A DNA stretch of 64,000 nucleotides from Odontocerum albicorne (taxonomy: Eukaryota > Arthropoda > Insecta > Trichoptera > Odontoceridae), in contig OX463854.1 in NCBI GenBank assembly GCA_949825065.1, positions 20,114,907 through 20,178,906 of the forward strand. Direction: 5' to 3'. A program made the position numbers and the translations under genes. The notes under the pieces were generated by a model, which saw only the letters and a list, made by a program, of their open reading frames with translations, was not told where the DNA came from and ran no database searches. Within the stretch, counting starts at the first letter, position 1. Every line of letters begins with the position of its first letter. Positions 37,626-47,317 of the stretch are shown here, piece by piece.

Positions 37626-39251
37626 GGAGAAAAAATAAATATCGCGAAATTCTGCAGAAGAAAACCAACAAAATAATATTAAAAGATAAATGACGTACTA
37701 AAAGTTGTTGCCTACTTCGGCAACTCTCAAACTTCATACATCGCGGATGTGGTGCGATTTATATTAGGGTAATTCCAAGATATGGCAATTTTATTTCATT
37801 CTTAAACACGAATTCATAGGTCGACCTTAACTATTTATTTTAGTGAAGTAGTATTAAAAGTTAAATTTCGTAGGTTGTCTTAGCTTCCTTAAATAAGATA
37901 ATCTTTTAGTTGGGAGCGTATGAGGTTCATTCTGAATAAATCACGAAATTTTGAGGTTATAATTTAGATCGGGCTTTGAATTCGGGCATACATTTTCCCT
38001 TTTTTTTTTTTTATTATTTCTATTAAACTACCCGTACCGTATATGACTATCAAGTTCCCTGTATTTTAATATTAATCCACATTTTAGGCATTGTATTTCA
38101 ATTTTCTTTCATTTTCTATTGGAATTTTGATAATTTCTTTAGTTTGTATAAAACTTAGCATATTTTAATTATTAATAACAAATTACTATGTATTTTATCT
38201 CACTGATAAAATTAATCACAGCGACACGTTACTACCTCCTACCTCCTATCGAGAAGCTTTCTTCAGACGGAATGAAATTTCGTCTGTAGAGATCATTATT
38301 TAATTTTCCGGTTTTTTTATTACAATTTTTTTTATCAGTGAACCTATTATTGTTTGTGAACCTATGATTGATTGTATTGACTGTTTTGTTTTTAATTTAC
38401 ATGTACAATGGTTTGGGCTGGAAAACATCTGATATCCCCGCGGCCGGGCTCGCCCTCTATTAGTAGGTGTGTATCTCAACTGGAGGGATGTTATGATATG
38501 AGCCCAGACCTTTTGATAACCTCTATCTTAAATGTATATTCTTCGCCATTATATTGAAATACGTATGCGATTTCTGGATATATGTGTATATATAGTATGT
38601 ACATACTATGTAGCTATCGATAAACCCATATTTATTTATTTTAGATAGGAGGTTGAAATATGGGTCGCTGAGATTAATGTACATTGATGTACATAATTGA
38701 TGGAAAAAAAGTATTTTACAATTAAATTGAATTACATACAGTTTAAGCCGAAACGTGTTGATAAGTCGCTGTTTTTAGTAGCATGAGCTATTGCCGGAAA
38801 TGTGTTTGGCAAATGACTCGCTTATTTGCCAAACTACCTAACTATCAACTCAGTTTGCATATTAACTCAATTCTAATGTATTTACTATACATTTTTCTTT
38901 ATTCTATAATCATAAATTAAAAGAACACAATTTTACTTGAAATCAGTTTGCAGCTTTTGGCACTAATTGTTGCTCTTCAGTAGACAAAGACTATGCGTAA
39001 TAAATGTTAAAAATGTACGCTACCACTTTTTACGTGCGTATGTTACGGACATTTACAAAATATTGCAGAAAATTTAACTTTCACATAATCACTTAGCGAT
39101 GTACCCCAGTGACGGGCTTAATACCATGAGGATATTTCTTTTAAAAAACTAGAAAGATGTGAAAAGGCCTTATTTAAAAAAAGACTAGTATTTTCTTCAA
39201 ACAAGCATTCTATCATCTAAACCTCGGAGGACGTGCCTGTTGGTGAGACTT
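37626..39251. other. Mostly unrecognised sequence with retroelement-like scraps
   Basis: Minus-strand CTGAAGAAAGCTTCTCGATA at about 38247-38266 and plus-strand AAGCCGAAACGTGTTG at 38745-38760 resemble retroelement termini with hammerhead-like cores (see findings). No coding sequence. Confidence 0.35.
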
Positions 39252-39637
39252 CAATATCAATTGTCTGCAGTGGCATAGTCAATTGTATGCAGTAGCATAG
39301 TCAATTTACGCAGTAGCATAATCAATCGTCTGCATGGCATAGTCAATTATATGCAGTGCCAGTCAATGTATGCAGTAGAATAACTTATTGTCTGCAGTAG
39401 TATAGTCAATTTTATGCAGTGGCATTGTCAATTTATGTAGTGGCGTAATCAATTGAGTGTAGTGGCAGACAACTGGACGCAGTGGCATAGTCAATTTATG
39501 CAGTCGCATAACCAATTGTCTGCAGGAGCATAGTCAATTGTATGCAGTGGCATAGTCAATTAATGCAGTGGCATAATCAATTGTCTGCAGTGGCATAATC
39601 AATTGTCTGCAGTGGCATAGACAATTGTGTGTAATTA
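39252..39637. repeat. 21-22-bp minisatellite, about 17 diverged copies
   Basis: Units follow TCAATTGTCTGCAGTGGCATAG with frequent substitutions and one- or two-base gaps. The last three units are the most alike, suggesting growth from that side. Confidence 0.92.
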
Positions 39638-39782
39638 CCACAGCTTGCCTGATCGTAGTTTTGTAAAATTTGCAGAAGAATTATTTATTGGAACATTTTT
39701 TCAGCAGCAGTCACCTTGCTAGTCTTGCATCCAACATTTTTTTAAAAGTTTTTTTATGTGTTTCTATTAGTGGGTTTGATTA

Positions 39783-39930
39783 ACGAGCGAGGAGAGTTTG
39801 CTCTCGAAAATGCGATATATACAATAAATTGCCATTTTACTATTATTATCAGCAGGATATAATTAGAGTTAGAGCGCCCTTGAGGAGTCTATTCTAAACG
39901 GCGATATATAAATTATCCTCATATATTACC
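39783..39930 (+). repeat. SINE family D fragments (two)
   Basis: GAGAGTTTGCTCTCGAAAAT and TTAGAGCGCCCTTGAGGAGT...TCTAAACGGCGATATATAAA match the body of the copies at 45583-45675 and 52225-52345. Each ends in TTA-rich tail. Confidence 0.5.
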
Positions 39931-40146
39931 AATATTATTAATATTATACAAATAATTGAATTTAAAATGTAACGCAGAAGCACATCTGTTACCGTGCCGT
40001 GCCTTACGACTATGATCCCGGAATAATGTTTTTTGAAACCGCAATTAAGTTATAAACGAACGACAGTAAAAATAAAAAGTCATAACTCAGCAGTTGCAAT
40101 AACGTAACAATCACGCAACATATAACTTAAATACGTAAAGAATGCA

Positions 40147-40371
40147 ACCTGTGTGGCCGTACTTGGTATGACGCACGTCTTCCAATCTGAAGATTGCGGG
40201 TTCGATTATCGGTGGTATTGATTATTTTTAATGGAGCACCAGGCTGGTTTCACTTATAACCCCTTTAATTTTTTTCTGGTTAGTAAGAAAATATTGCTAC
40301 ATACCAATAAGCCCGCCAGGTTAGATTGCATGCAGCAAAATTGTAATACAACATAATACAATTATTCAAGC
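40147..40371 (+). repeat. tRNA-derived SINE family 1, target of a LINE insertion
   Basis: It has a B box GGGTTCGATTATC, body GGCTGGTTTCACTTATAACC, and tail CCAATAAGCCCGCCAGGTTA followed by an AATACAAC-type run. Its tail end ACAATTATTCAAGC is duplicated around the LINE that follows. Confidence 0.75.
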
Positions 40372-41055
40372 CATGCCAAAACTGAGGCTATCATGTTCTC
40401 CCGAAAAATCAAGGAAAGAGTGCCGTCGATGGCCTTATTCATCGGTGGTTGCCTGGTTGAGTGGCAGGACGTGGTTAAATACCTCGGCCTGCACCTTGAC
40501 CGGCGACTGACGTGGAAAACCCATTTGAATACCATCAGTCACAAGGGCATAGGGGCTATCAGTTCGATATTTCATCGACGCAGCTTCCTTTCACCCAAAA
40601 ATAAGCTCCTCCTCTATAAAACCCTTATTCGTCCTATCTTGACCTATGTTGCACCCGTTTGGGGTAGTGTGAGCAACACGGATCACCTGAAACTCCAGAG
40701 TGCAGAACAAGGCATTCAAGATATCTTTTAACACCCAACCCAGAACAAACCTTACAACAAACTTAAACAAACAAACGAAACCCTACAACACCACATCCTC
40801 GCTTGGACAGTGAAGTTCTATAAAAGCCAACAAAATCACAGCAATCCCTTAGTCGCTGCCATGGGGGCTTACGAGAGTAAATCCGACCTACCCTTCCGTT
40901 ATAAGCACAAGCTCCCGAAGCATTATCTGTTGCCTGACTAGTCCACCTACAGTATTAGCTGGGACGACCAAGGTCTGAGTGAATGTGATGGAATACAAGT
41001 AGCCTGAACGAGTGGACTTTGTTTAATAAAAAAAATGAGAAAAAAAAAAAAAAAA
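40372..41055 (+). mobile_element. 5'-truncated Jockey-like LINE with target-site duplication
   Basis: It is flanked by an exact 14-bp duplication ACAATTATTCAAGC (40358-40371, 41056-41069) and ends in a poly-A tract. The open part (40393-40731) encodes VKYLGLHLDRRLTWKTHLNT and NKLLLYKTLIRPILTYVAPV, then WGSVSN, the post-polymerase region of Jockey-clade reverse transcriptase. Downstream codons are shifted. This is classic target-primed insertion. Confidence 0.92.
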
Positions 41056-41109
41056 ACAATTATTCAAGCGAAGTTATTTTCATGCAAAAATAGGTTTTCG
41101 TTTTTTTTT

Positions 41110-41247
41110 TGGTAAGACATTTACATGCGACCCGGGGGTTGCGGGTTCGATTCCCGTTGATATCGTTTTTTTTAAATAGAGTTCCAGTCTCGTTTTCACT
41201 TCAGCGCTCTTGCATTTTTCTGGTTGGTTGGAAGTGATTGACTTTTG
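41110..41247 (+). repeat. tRNA-derived SINE family 1 copy
   Basis: It has a B box GGGTTCGATTCCCG intact and body GTTCCAGTCTCGTTTTCACT, then CTGGTTGGTTGGAAG. The head and tail are shortened. A further relic is at about 41365-41440. Confidence 0.7.
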
Positions 41248-41785
41248 ATGTTATTACTAACTGCTCATCACTTTTCAATTCTAGAGAAATATTGTAAATA
41301 TTCTTTCTTTTACAGAAATAAATTTATTATTTTAAAATTTGCGATTTGTGCAACAATAAAAAAACCTCAGAGGCCTTGTTGGTGTGTAACGCTCGTGTTG
41401 CACTCGAGTGTTTCAGGTTCAATTCAAAATGGTATAAAAAAAAGGATCCCATTCTATTATATGTTGTCCATGAAGACCTTTTAGTTTGTTATGTTTAGTT
41501 GGTTGTTATATTGGTCAGTTGGTACTACACAAAACAGAAGTTTAACACAGGCAAGTCAAAATAAATCCAGACTGCAACATTCTCGAAACTAATTATTTGG
41601 GAAATTATCCACAAAGTATGAAAGTCACGGCGATAATGAAGTGACGACAAGGTTCGGGAGCTAACATACTATACACATGTGCGAGTATAAATATAGAGTG
41701 GCCCATCAGTCTCGCTCGGGAATCATTCTCAATTTTTAATAAGATTCTTTTTCAGATCATTTCAACGACATCCTTAAGTTTTATT

Positions 41786-42160
41786 ATGGAGAATTTGACA
41801 ACACAGAAATGAAAGAAAGTTGTCGACCTTTATTTCGCAAATCAAGAGTTAATTATTAGAACACAATGCGAAGATGGAGATTGTCCAGGAAGATCGATTA
41901 TTAAGAGATTAATTGCATGTTTTCGACTGTATTTGACTTGTATAGAGCTGGAAGACCATGTACTATCCGTACTAATGAGAATATTCAAAGGATACAAAGA
42001 GTGTTGCTGATGGTTAAGCAACCTCAAGCAGACTACGTTCAGCTCCGTTCTGAATTTCTCAAACGACACTGCAATGAATCTTTAGAAACAATTATCGCCT
42101 CTTTTCACATAAAATTCTGTTGGTACAAGAGTTGAAGACAGGATCCACAACAAACCTTTG
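41786..42160 (+). pseudogene. Relic of a DUF4817-type arthropod transposase
   Basis: It starts MENLTTQK, stop, KKVVDLYFANQE, then SIIKRLIACF and, in another frame, DLYRAGRPCTIRTNENIQRI and near the end KILLVQELKTGS-like text. This order (helix-turn-helix, GRPRTIRT.ENI..., YKIQLVQELK) is the start of a widespread arthropod transposase family. Several frameshifts; the catalytic part is not recognisable in 42160-43000. Confidence 0.6.
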
Positions 42161-43834
42161 GATAGAAAACACTGGAGCGCGACTTACGAGCCACCTGTAC
42201 ATCCTGCACTCGACCAGATTTCGCATTATCGCAATAAAAGTAAAACAACATAGAACTGAATAAATGCAGAACAGTGACAGGTTCGGACATGTGGAACGCT
42301 TAATTAAAGGTTCCTGCACTTGTGCATCTAATCTGGTGCCGGCCAGAGCGCTGCTGACAGGATCTGCACAATCGTTACTGACTGGAGATTGCAGTCGCAT
42401 CATTCGTCCCGGTTTTTCGTAGCCTCAATTGGCTCATATTATCTCCGCAAAATACGTTCAATTATTTTTAAACTCTTGATATTCACGGGTGAGATTTATC
42501 AACATCTTCGGTCATTCTCAATTCATAAGTTCTTCCCTTCCTACCATGGTTTTCGATTCAATTAGAATTCTGTTAAATTATATCATCCATTTTGAGTGGA
42601 GAGGAACATCGGCCCGCAGCGAGTGGATTTTTCCTGCAGAAGCTTTTCCACTTAGCTATGATCTGTCCTGGAGGACCTGGAAATTTCATAAACAGGGATT
42701 GGGAGAACCAAGGACAACATGGCAAAATAGGGAATATTATATGATGGATGTACTCTCTGTATCGACGGTGAGGAGTAGTCCATGCAACATTTGTTGCAGT
42801 GCCTGACGAGTTCGGTGACTTAAACGACCAGGAACACCTAGTGCTCTCCAAGTGACAGATTTCTGAGCGGAAATAATTAAGTTCATCATACATTTTCCGC
42901 ACATTGTACTGTGTCAAATTATCCTATTGGTGCCATGTGGTGATCTTATCCCAGTATCGGAAGTCCCCGATTACCATTGACGGATGCCAAGGCGTTTCTA
43001 GATGTGACGAACTCGGAGACGGATTAAGTAGGCCATTGTACTACTAGACCCATAGCACAACAGAACAAGAAAGTATTACCTCCCAATAAACCAGATATAC
43101 ATATATGGTATTAAGAGGCTTGTGCGAGTATATGAACATCGGGAATCTAACCGATTGATCCCCGAATGGGAGACAAGCTTTCTAAAACTACGCCCCGGAA
43201 GTAGTCACGTTCTACGCATCGTTCGCACTTGAGCATGTATGTATTTTTTAAAGGTAATAGCAATACTTCCTTTTCCACATTTAAAAAGGAAACAAGAACT
43301 TAAGTAGCCACAAATCCCTCCCTGCGATTTCGCGTGGCAATACTGCGACTAGCTGGGCTCCTTCCCGAGATTTTATCTCGCGAGAGGAACAAACCGGCCC
43401 TCGATGCTGGAAACGAGCCAAACGTGTGCCGAGCAGTGCATCTAAATATGGGGTACTGCCGTAATAACCCAATACGTAAACATCATATTCTACAAGAATT
43501 TATGCCGTGAATGTCGGAATGAAAGGACAAGTACTTATTGACACATAAAACACAATGTTGATGTTTTTGAATTTTATTTTTATAGCAGGAGTAAAGTAAC
43601 CAAGTGGCATAGCTCCCAAATTTAGTCGTTTTACCAGATCTATCGGACGGCAAACAGTGGATTGAATATCTGGTGACCGAGGAATCAATTAATATGGGAT
43701 GTAACCATTCCACGTAATATCTGCATAATTCGCTCGCACTACAGCAAGATCAGAAATGTTTCTACTACAAAAAAACTTGTATATCTGTTAAACAAGGAAT
43801 ACGTGTAAACATGTCGAATCCCATTATAACGATA
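42161..43834. other. 1.7 kb with nothing firmly recognised
   Basis: The longest frames (42489-42806 plus, 42573-42917 minus) overlap each other and show no domain. A GC-richer patch at 43310-43450 has no family resemblance. Confidence 0.35.
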
Positions 43835-44130
43835 TTTACGGGACCATAAAAAAATATTTCGTAATACTGAATATGGGGGGAAATACTGTATGAAAAAAAC
43901 TGTTTCATTTCAATTAAAAAGTTGAACAAATAGACAATTTTTTTTTTCAAAAAATAGTTTTATTTTGACTACTGTTTTTTTCTTAGCTGCATTCATAATT
44001 GCATTTTCAATACCGCATTATTGTTGAAAAATGTTTTCCGAGACATCAGTGCCACAGGGCAGATAACTGTGGCATGGCAAAAAGTGATAGTAAATAAACA
44101 AAAATTTTGATTACTTTCCGGTCCCCCTAA
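43835..44130 (-). mobile_element. Mariner-derived MITE, about 296 bp
   Basis: The right end, read on the minus strand, is TTAGGGGGACCGGAAAGTAA next to TA, nearly identical to the ends of the mariner at 9093-10365. A weaker left end TTTACGGGACCATAAA starts at 43835 next to TA. There is no transposase. The right end is firm, the left end tentative. Confidence 0.6.
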
Positions 44131-44223
44131 TATATGCAACTTTAGGATATATATTATGTATAATGCTCGTATATATACACATACAACGTTGCTATCAATA
44201 TGCCTATATTTATTTATTATATA

Positions 44224-45498
44224 TTGGGTCCTTACATGTGAAATTGGCGTTTTGTTTGGGAGGAACATAAAGTTGATTTTTTTTAATATAATATATTTAT
44301 TTAATCAAAGTATGTACCATTGCTATCTATGCACTTTTGCCATCTCATAGGTAGTTCATCGATCCCTTTACTAAAAAAACCATTCGGACGGGAATCAATA
44401 AAATCTTTGAAGTCGGTTTGGACTGCCCCATCGGAGTTGAATTTTTTCCCTTGCAAGAAGTTATCCAAATTTCGAAAAAAATAGTAATCTGTTGGGGCAA
44501 GGTCCGGAGAGTACGGTGGATGTCTTAGACATTCCAATTGAAGCTCTTCTAATTTGGTAGCCGTCTGTTGTGCAGTGTGTGGTCTAGCGTTATCATGAAG
44601 CAGCAGTGGCCTAGAGCGATTAACCAGCCTCGGTTGTTTAGCAGCTAGCTTTTCCATCGTGGTTTGCAGTTGCTGACAATAGACATCTGCCGTAATCGTC
44701 TGGCCAGATTTAAGAAAGCTGTAGTGAACGACACCAGCACTAGTCCACCAAACGCTCACAAGTAACTTTTTTGGAGTCAATTTTCGCTTGGGGCATGGTT
44801 TGGCTGGTTCGGCAGGGTTCAGCCATTGCGATGAGCGCTTCCGATTATCATACAGGATCCACTTTTTATCACAGGTAATGATTCGATTCAAAATCCCTTC
44901 ATTATTGTGCCGGTTGAGTAATGCAACGCAGCAGTCAACGCGCGTTTGTTGATTTGCTTCACTCAATTCGTGAGGTACCCACCTTTCAAGCTTTTTCACC
45001 TTCCCAATTTGCTTCAAGTGGATTAAAACAGTTTTATCACTAACACCGCAGCCTGCAGCTAACTCGGACGTGGTTTGCGATGGATCTGCTTCCACAATAG
45101 CCTTCAATTCTTCATTATCAACTTTCTTCACGGGGCTTGTTCTGCAGGTCGAAATTTCCAGAACGAAAACGTTGGAACCAAAAACGCACTGTGTTTTCTT
45201 TTGCGGCACCGTCGCCATACACATCATTAATCCTTCGAGCCGTTTCTGCAGCACTGGTGCCACGGTGGAACTCGTACTCGTAAATAACGCGATATTTCAA
45301 GTTTTCCATTTTGTAAACTGAGTGACGCAAAGAAAAAAAACAATTGAGGAAAAAACAAATGAATTATAATTTTCGAAACACAAATACTTGAGTAAATAGC
45401 TGTATAAATTTGAGTTTGAAATTCCTAACCAAAGAGAAGATATTTGAGATCAAAGTTGCAAGTACGGCAAAACGCCGGTTTCGTATGTGGGGACCTAA
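44224..45498 (-). mobile_element. Full-length cecropia/Hsmar1-like mariner
   Basis: It is 1275 bp with ends TTGGGTCCTTACATGTGAAA (left) and TTAGGTCCCCACATACGAAA (right, reversed), both continuing to GGCGTTTTG, flanked by TA at 44222-44223 and 45499-45500. Confidence 0.93.
44301..45309 (-). pseudogene. Hsmar1-like transposase, one frame-disrupting deletion
   Basis: It starts MENLKYRVIYEYEFHRGTSA and runs to FDLQNKPR. A short deletion near 45130 removes the usual GRP motif and shifts the frame. It then stays open from VDNEELKAIVEADPSQTT to SNGTYFD. It carries WVPHELSE, TCDKKWILYDNRKRSSQW, SVWWTSAGVVHYSFLKSGQT, LLHDNARPH and APTDYYFF with 34-residue spacing, close to the transposase domain of Hsmar1/SETMAR. 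Lys replaces the common Glu after the first Asp. The 320-codon downstream frame could still be translated. Confidence 0.9.
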
Positions 45499-45582
45499 TA
45501 ATTGCCGCAGCCATTTCTATCATTACATTCAACGTTTTTTTTGGTAAAATTTTCAATTTTTTTGTAAAATCTGTTAATAATA

Positions 45583-45675
45583 GTGGGTTCGAATCCCGAG
45601 TTAGAGCGGCCTTGTAGAAAATCTGCTCTCTAAACGGAACAATATAAATTATCTTTTTATTATTATTATTTATTA
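45583..45675 (+). repeat. SINE family D copy
   Basis: B-box-like GGGTTCGAATCCCGAGTTAG is followed by AGCGGCCTTGTAGAAAATCT, CTCTCTAAACGG and a (TTA)n tail. Confidence 0.6.
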
Positions 45676-46346
45676 AGTGTATCAATTTTATAAAATGAAG
45701 GTCTATGTTGCATTGCACCATTCTTTACACAGAATGGAATAAACTTACTATTATTATAAACCGACCCCATATTTAAAATATTTAATAAAAAAATCTTATT
45801 ATATCCAAAAAATATCATCGATAACCGTTAATTGAAGCAGTTGTACTAAAAATAATCATTGGAGGTAAAAATATTCAAGCACGAGGATATAAGTAATGAA
45901 TCGTTTGTATACCAAAAGTTTTCATGCAATTCAATTTATGTGTCGATCAAATATTCTATTATACCAGCAGTTCTTCAACTGTGGTTACATTTGCATCTAA
46001 ATCCCAATAACCCGAATGATGATTGCAACACAATGCATCCTTACATTTCCCATGCAACCCTATACTGTATTCATGCGCGGAAAATTATCCGGTATTTTTA
46101 TTTAAGATTTTTCATACTTACTGGTTCTTTAATCGATTTGTGTTAGTTTTCTTCTACAATAATATTCAAGTATTTTAATAATAAGCAATTCAAAGCATTT
46201 CTGATCGAGCATGAATGATAAATAAAATTATCGAGTGTAATAAATTTAATGACTAGATTTTGTAATAGAAGCGCCAAAATATTCGACCCATCTTTTGGTA
46301 CACCCCAAATTTATACCTTTGTACTAATATATGGAAAATAAAAATA
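45676..46346. other. Nothing recognised
   Basis: AT-rich; a 95-codon frame at 45859-46146 has no resemblance to any family. Confidence 0.3.
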
Positions 46347-47199
46347 ACACATCGATCAATAAGTCCCGGGACTAACCAACAGATGGCGCCTCTAATAACA
46401 AATCCATACCATTATCAGTTAGTACCAAGCTTTAGAAGTTACGTGTCAAACTTTCATGACATTCCGACATTGTGTCATTGAGTTACAGTGGTTTTAGTGA
46501 CGCTACTTTTGCTATTTTCAAAACAATGGAAAAAAACGAATTTCGTGTGTTGATAAAACATTGCTCTTTTTAATGGGAAAAATACCGTTCAAACTCAGGG
46601 ATGGCTTGAAAAGTGTTAGCCGGTGAAAGTCGTCCGAAGCGACCAAAAACTCAACAGTCGGCCGGGAAGGTTATGGCCTCCGTATTTTGGGATGCGCATG
46701 GTATAATATTCATCGATCACCTTGAAAAGGGAAAAACCACCAATAGCAAATATTAAATAACGTTATTGGAGCGTTTGAAGGCAGACATTGCAAAAAAACG
46801 GCCCCATATGAAGAAGAAAAAAGTTCTCTTTCATCAGGACAATGCACCGTGTCACAAGTCGATGGCAACGATACGCCAAATTGCATGAGTTGAACTTCGA
46901 ATTGCTTCCGCACCCACCGTATTCTCCAGATTTGGCCCCCAGCGACTTTCGGCTGTCCGCAGACCTCAAAAAGATGCTCCAGGGAAAGAGATTTGGCTCC
47001 AATGAAGAAGTGATTGCCGAAACTAACGCCTATTTTGAAACCGAAGATAAATCGTTCTACACGGCTGGCATAGAAAAGTTAGGAAAGCGTTGGAATGAAT
47101 GTATCGCTCTTGAAGGAGACTATGTTTATGAATAAAGAAGAATTTTGGCAAACAAATGTTGTTTTAGTAGTTAGTCCCGGGGCTTATTGATTGATGTGT
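46347..47199 (+). mobile_element. Deleted mariner, sister of the copy at 16480-17753
   Basis: It is 853 bp with ends ACACATCGATCAATAAGTCC and the inverse, next to TA. The N-terminus MEKNEFRVLIKHC is preserved with the original ATG. A deletion of about 0.4 kb joins codon 30 or so to AGESRPKRPKTQQSAGKVMA. The catalytic half continues with frameshifts (FHQDNAPCHKS, LAPSDF, GKRFGSNEEV, EGDYVYE). Confidence 0.92.
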
Positions 47200-47317
47200 T
47201 ACATACTAAATCTTTCACAGTTAATAACTTGAATGTATGTGCTTTTGTATAAGATAAAATGTTTTATTTTTTATTTTCAAGATTCGAGGTATTTTCAATA
47301 ATTTACTATTTCTACAA

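Noticed and set aside
39252..39637. CRISPR-like array
   Set aside because: Units are directly adjacent without unique spacers, and the genome is eukaryotic; it is a minisatellite.
42489..42917. Real gene in overlapping ORFs on both strands
   Set aside because: The frames overlap each other and have no recognisable domain; they are probably chance frames in an old repeat.
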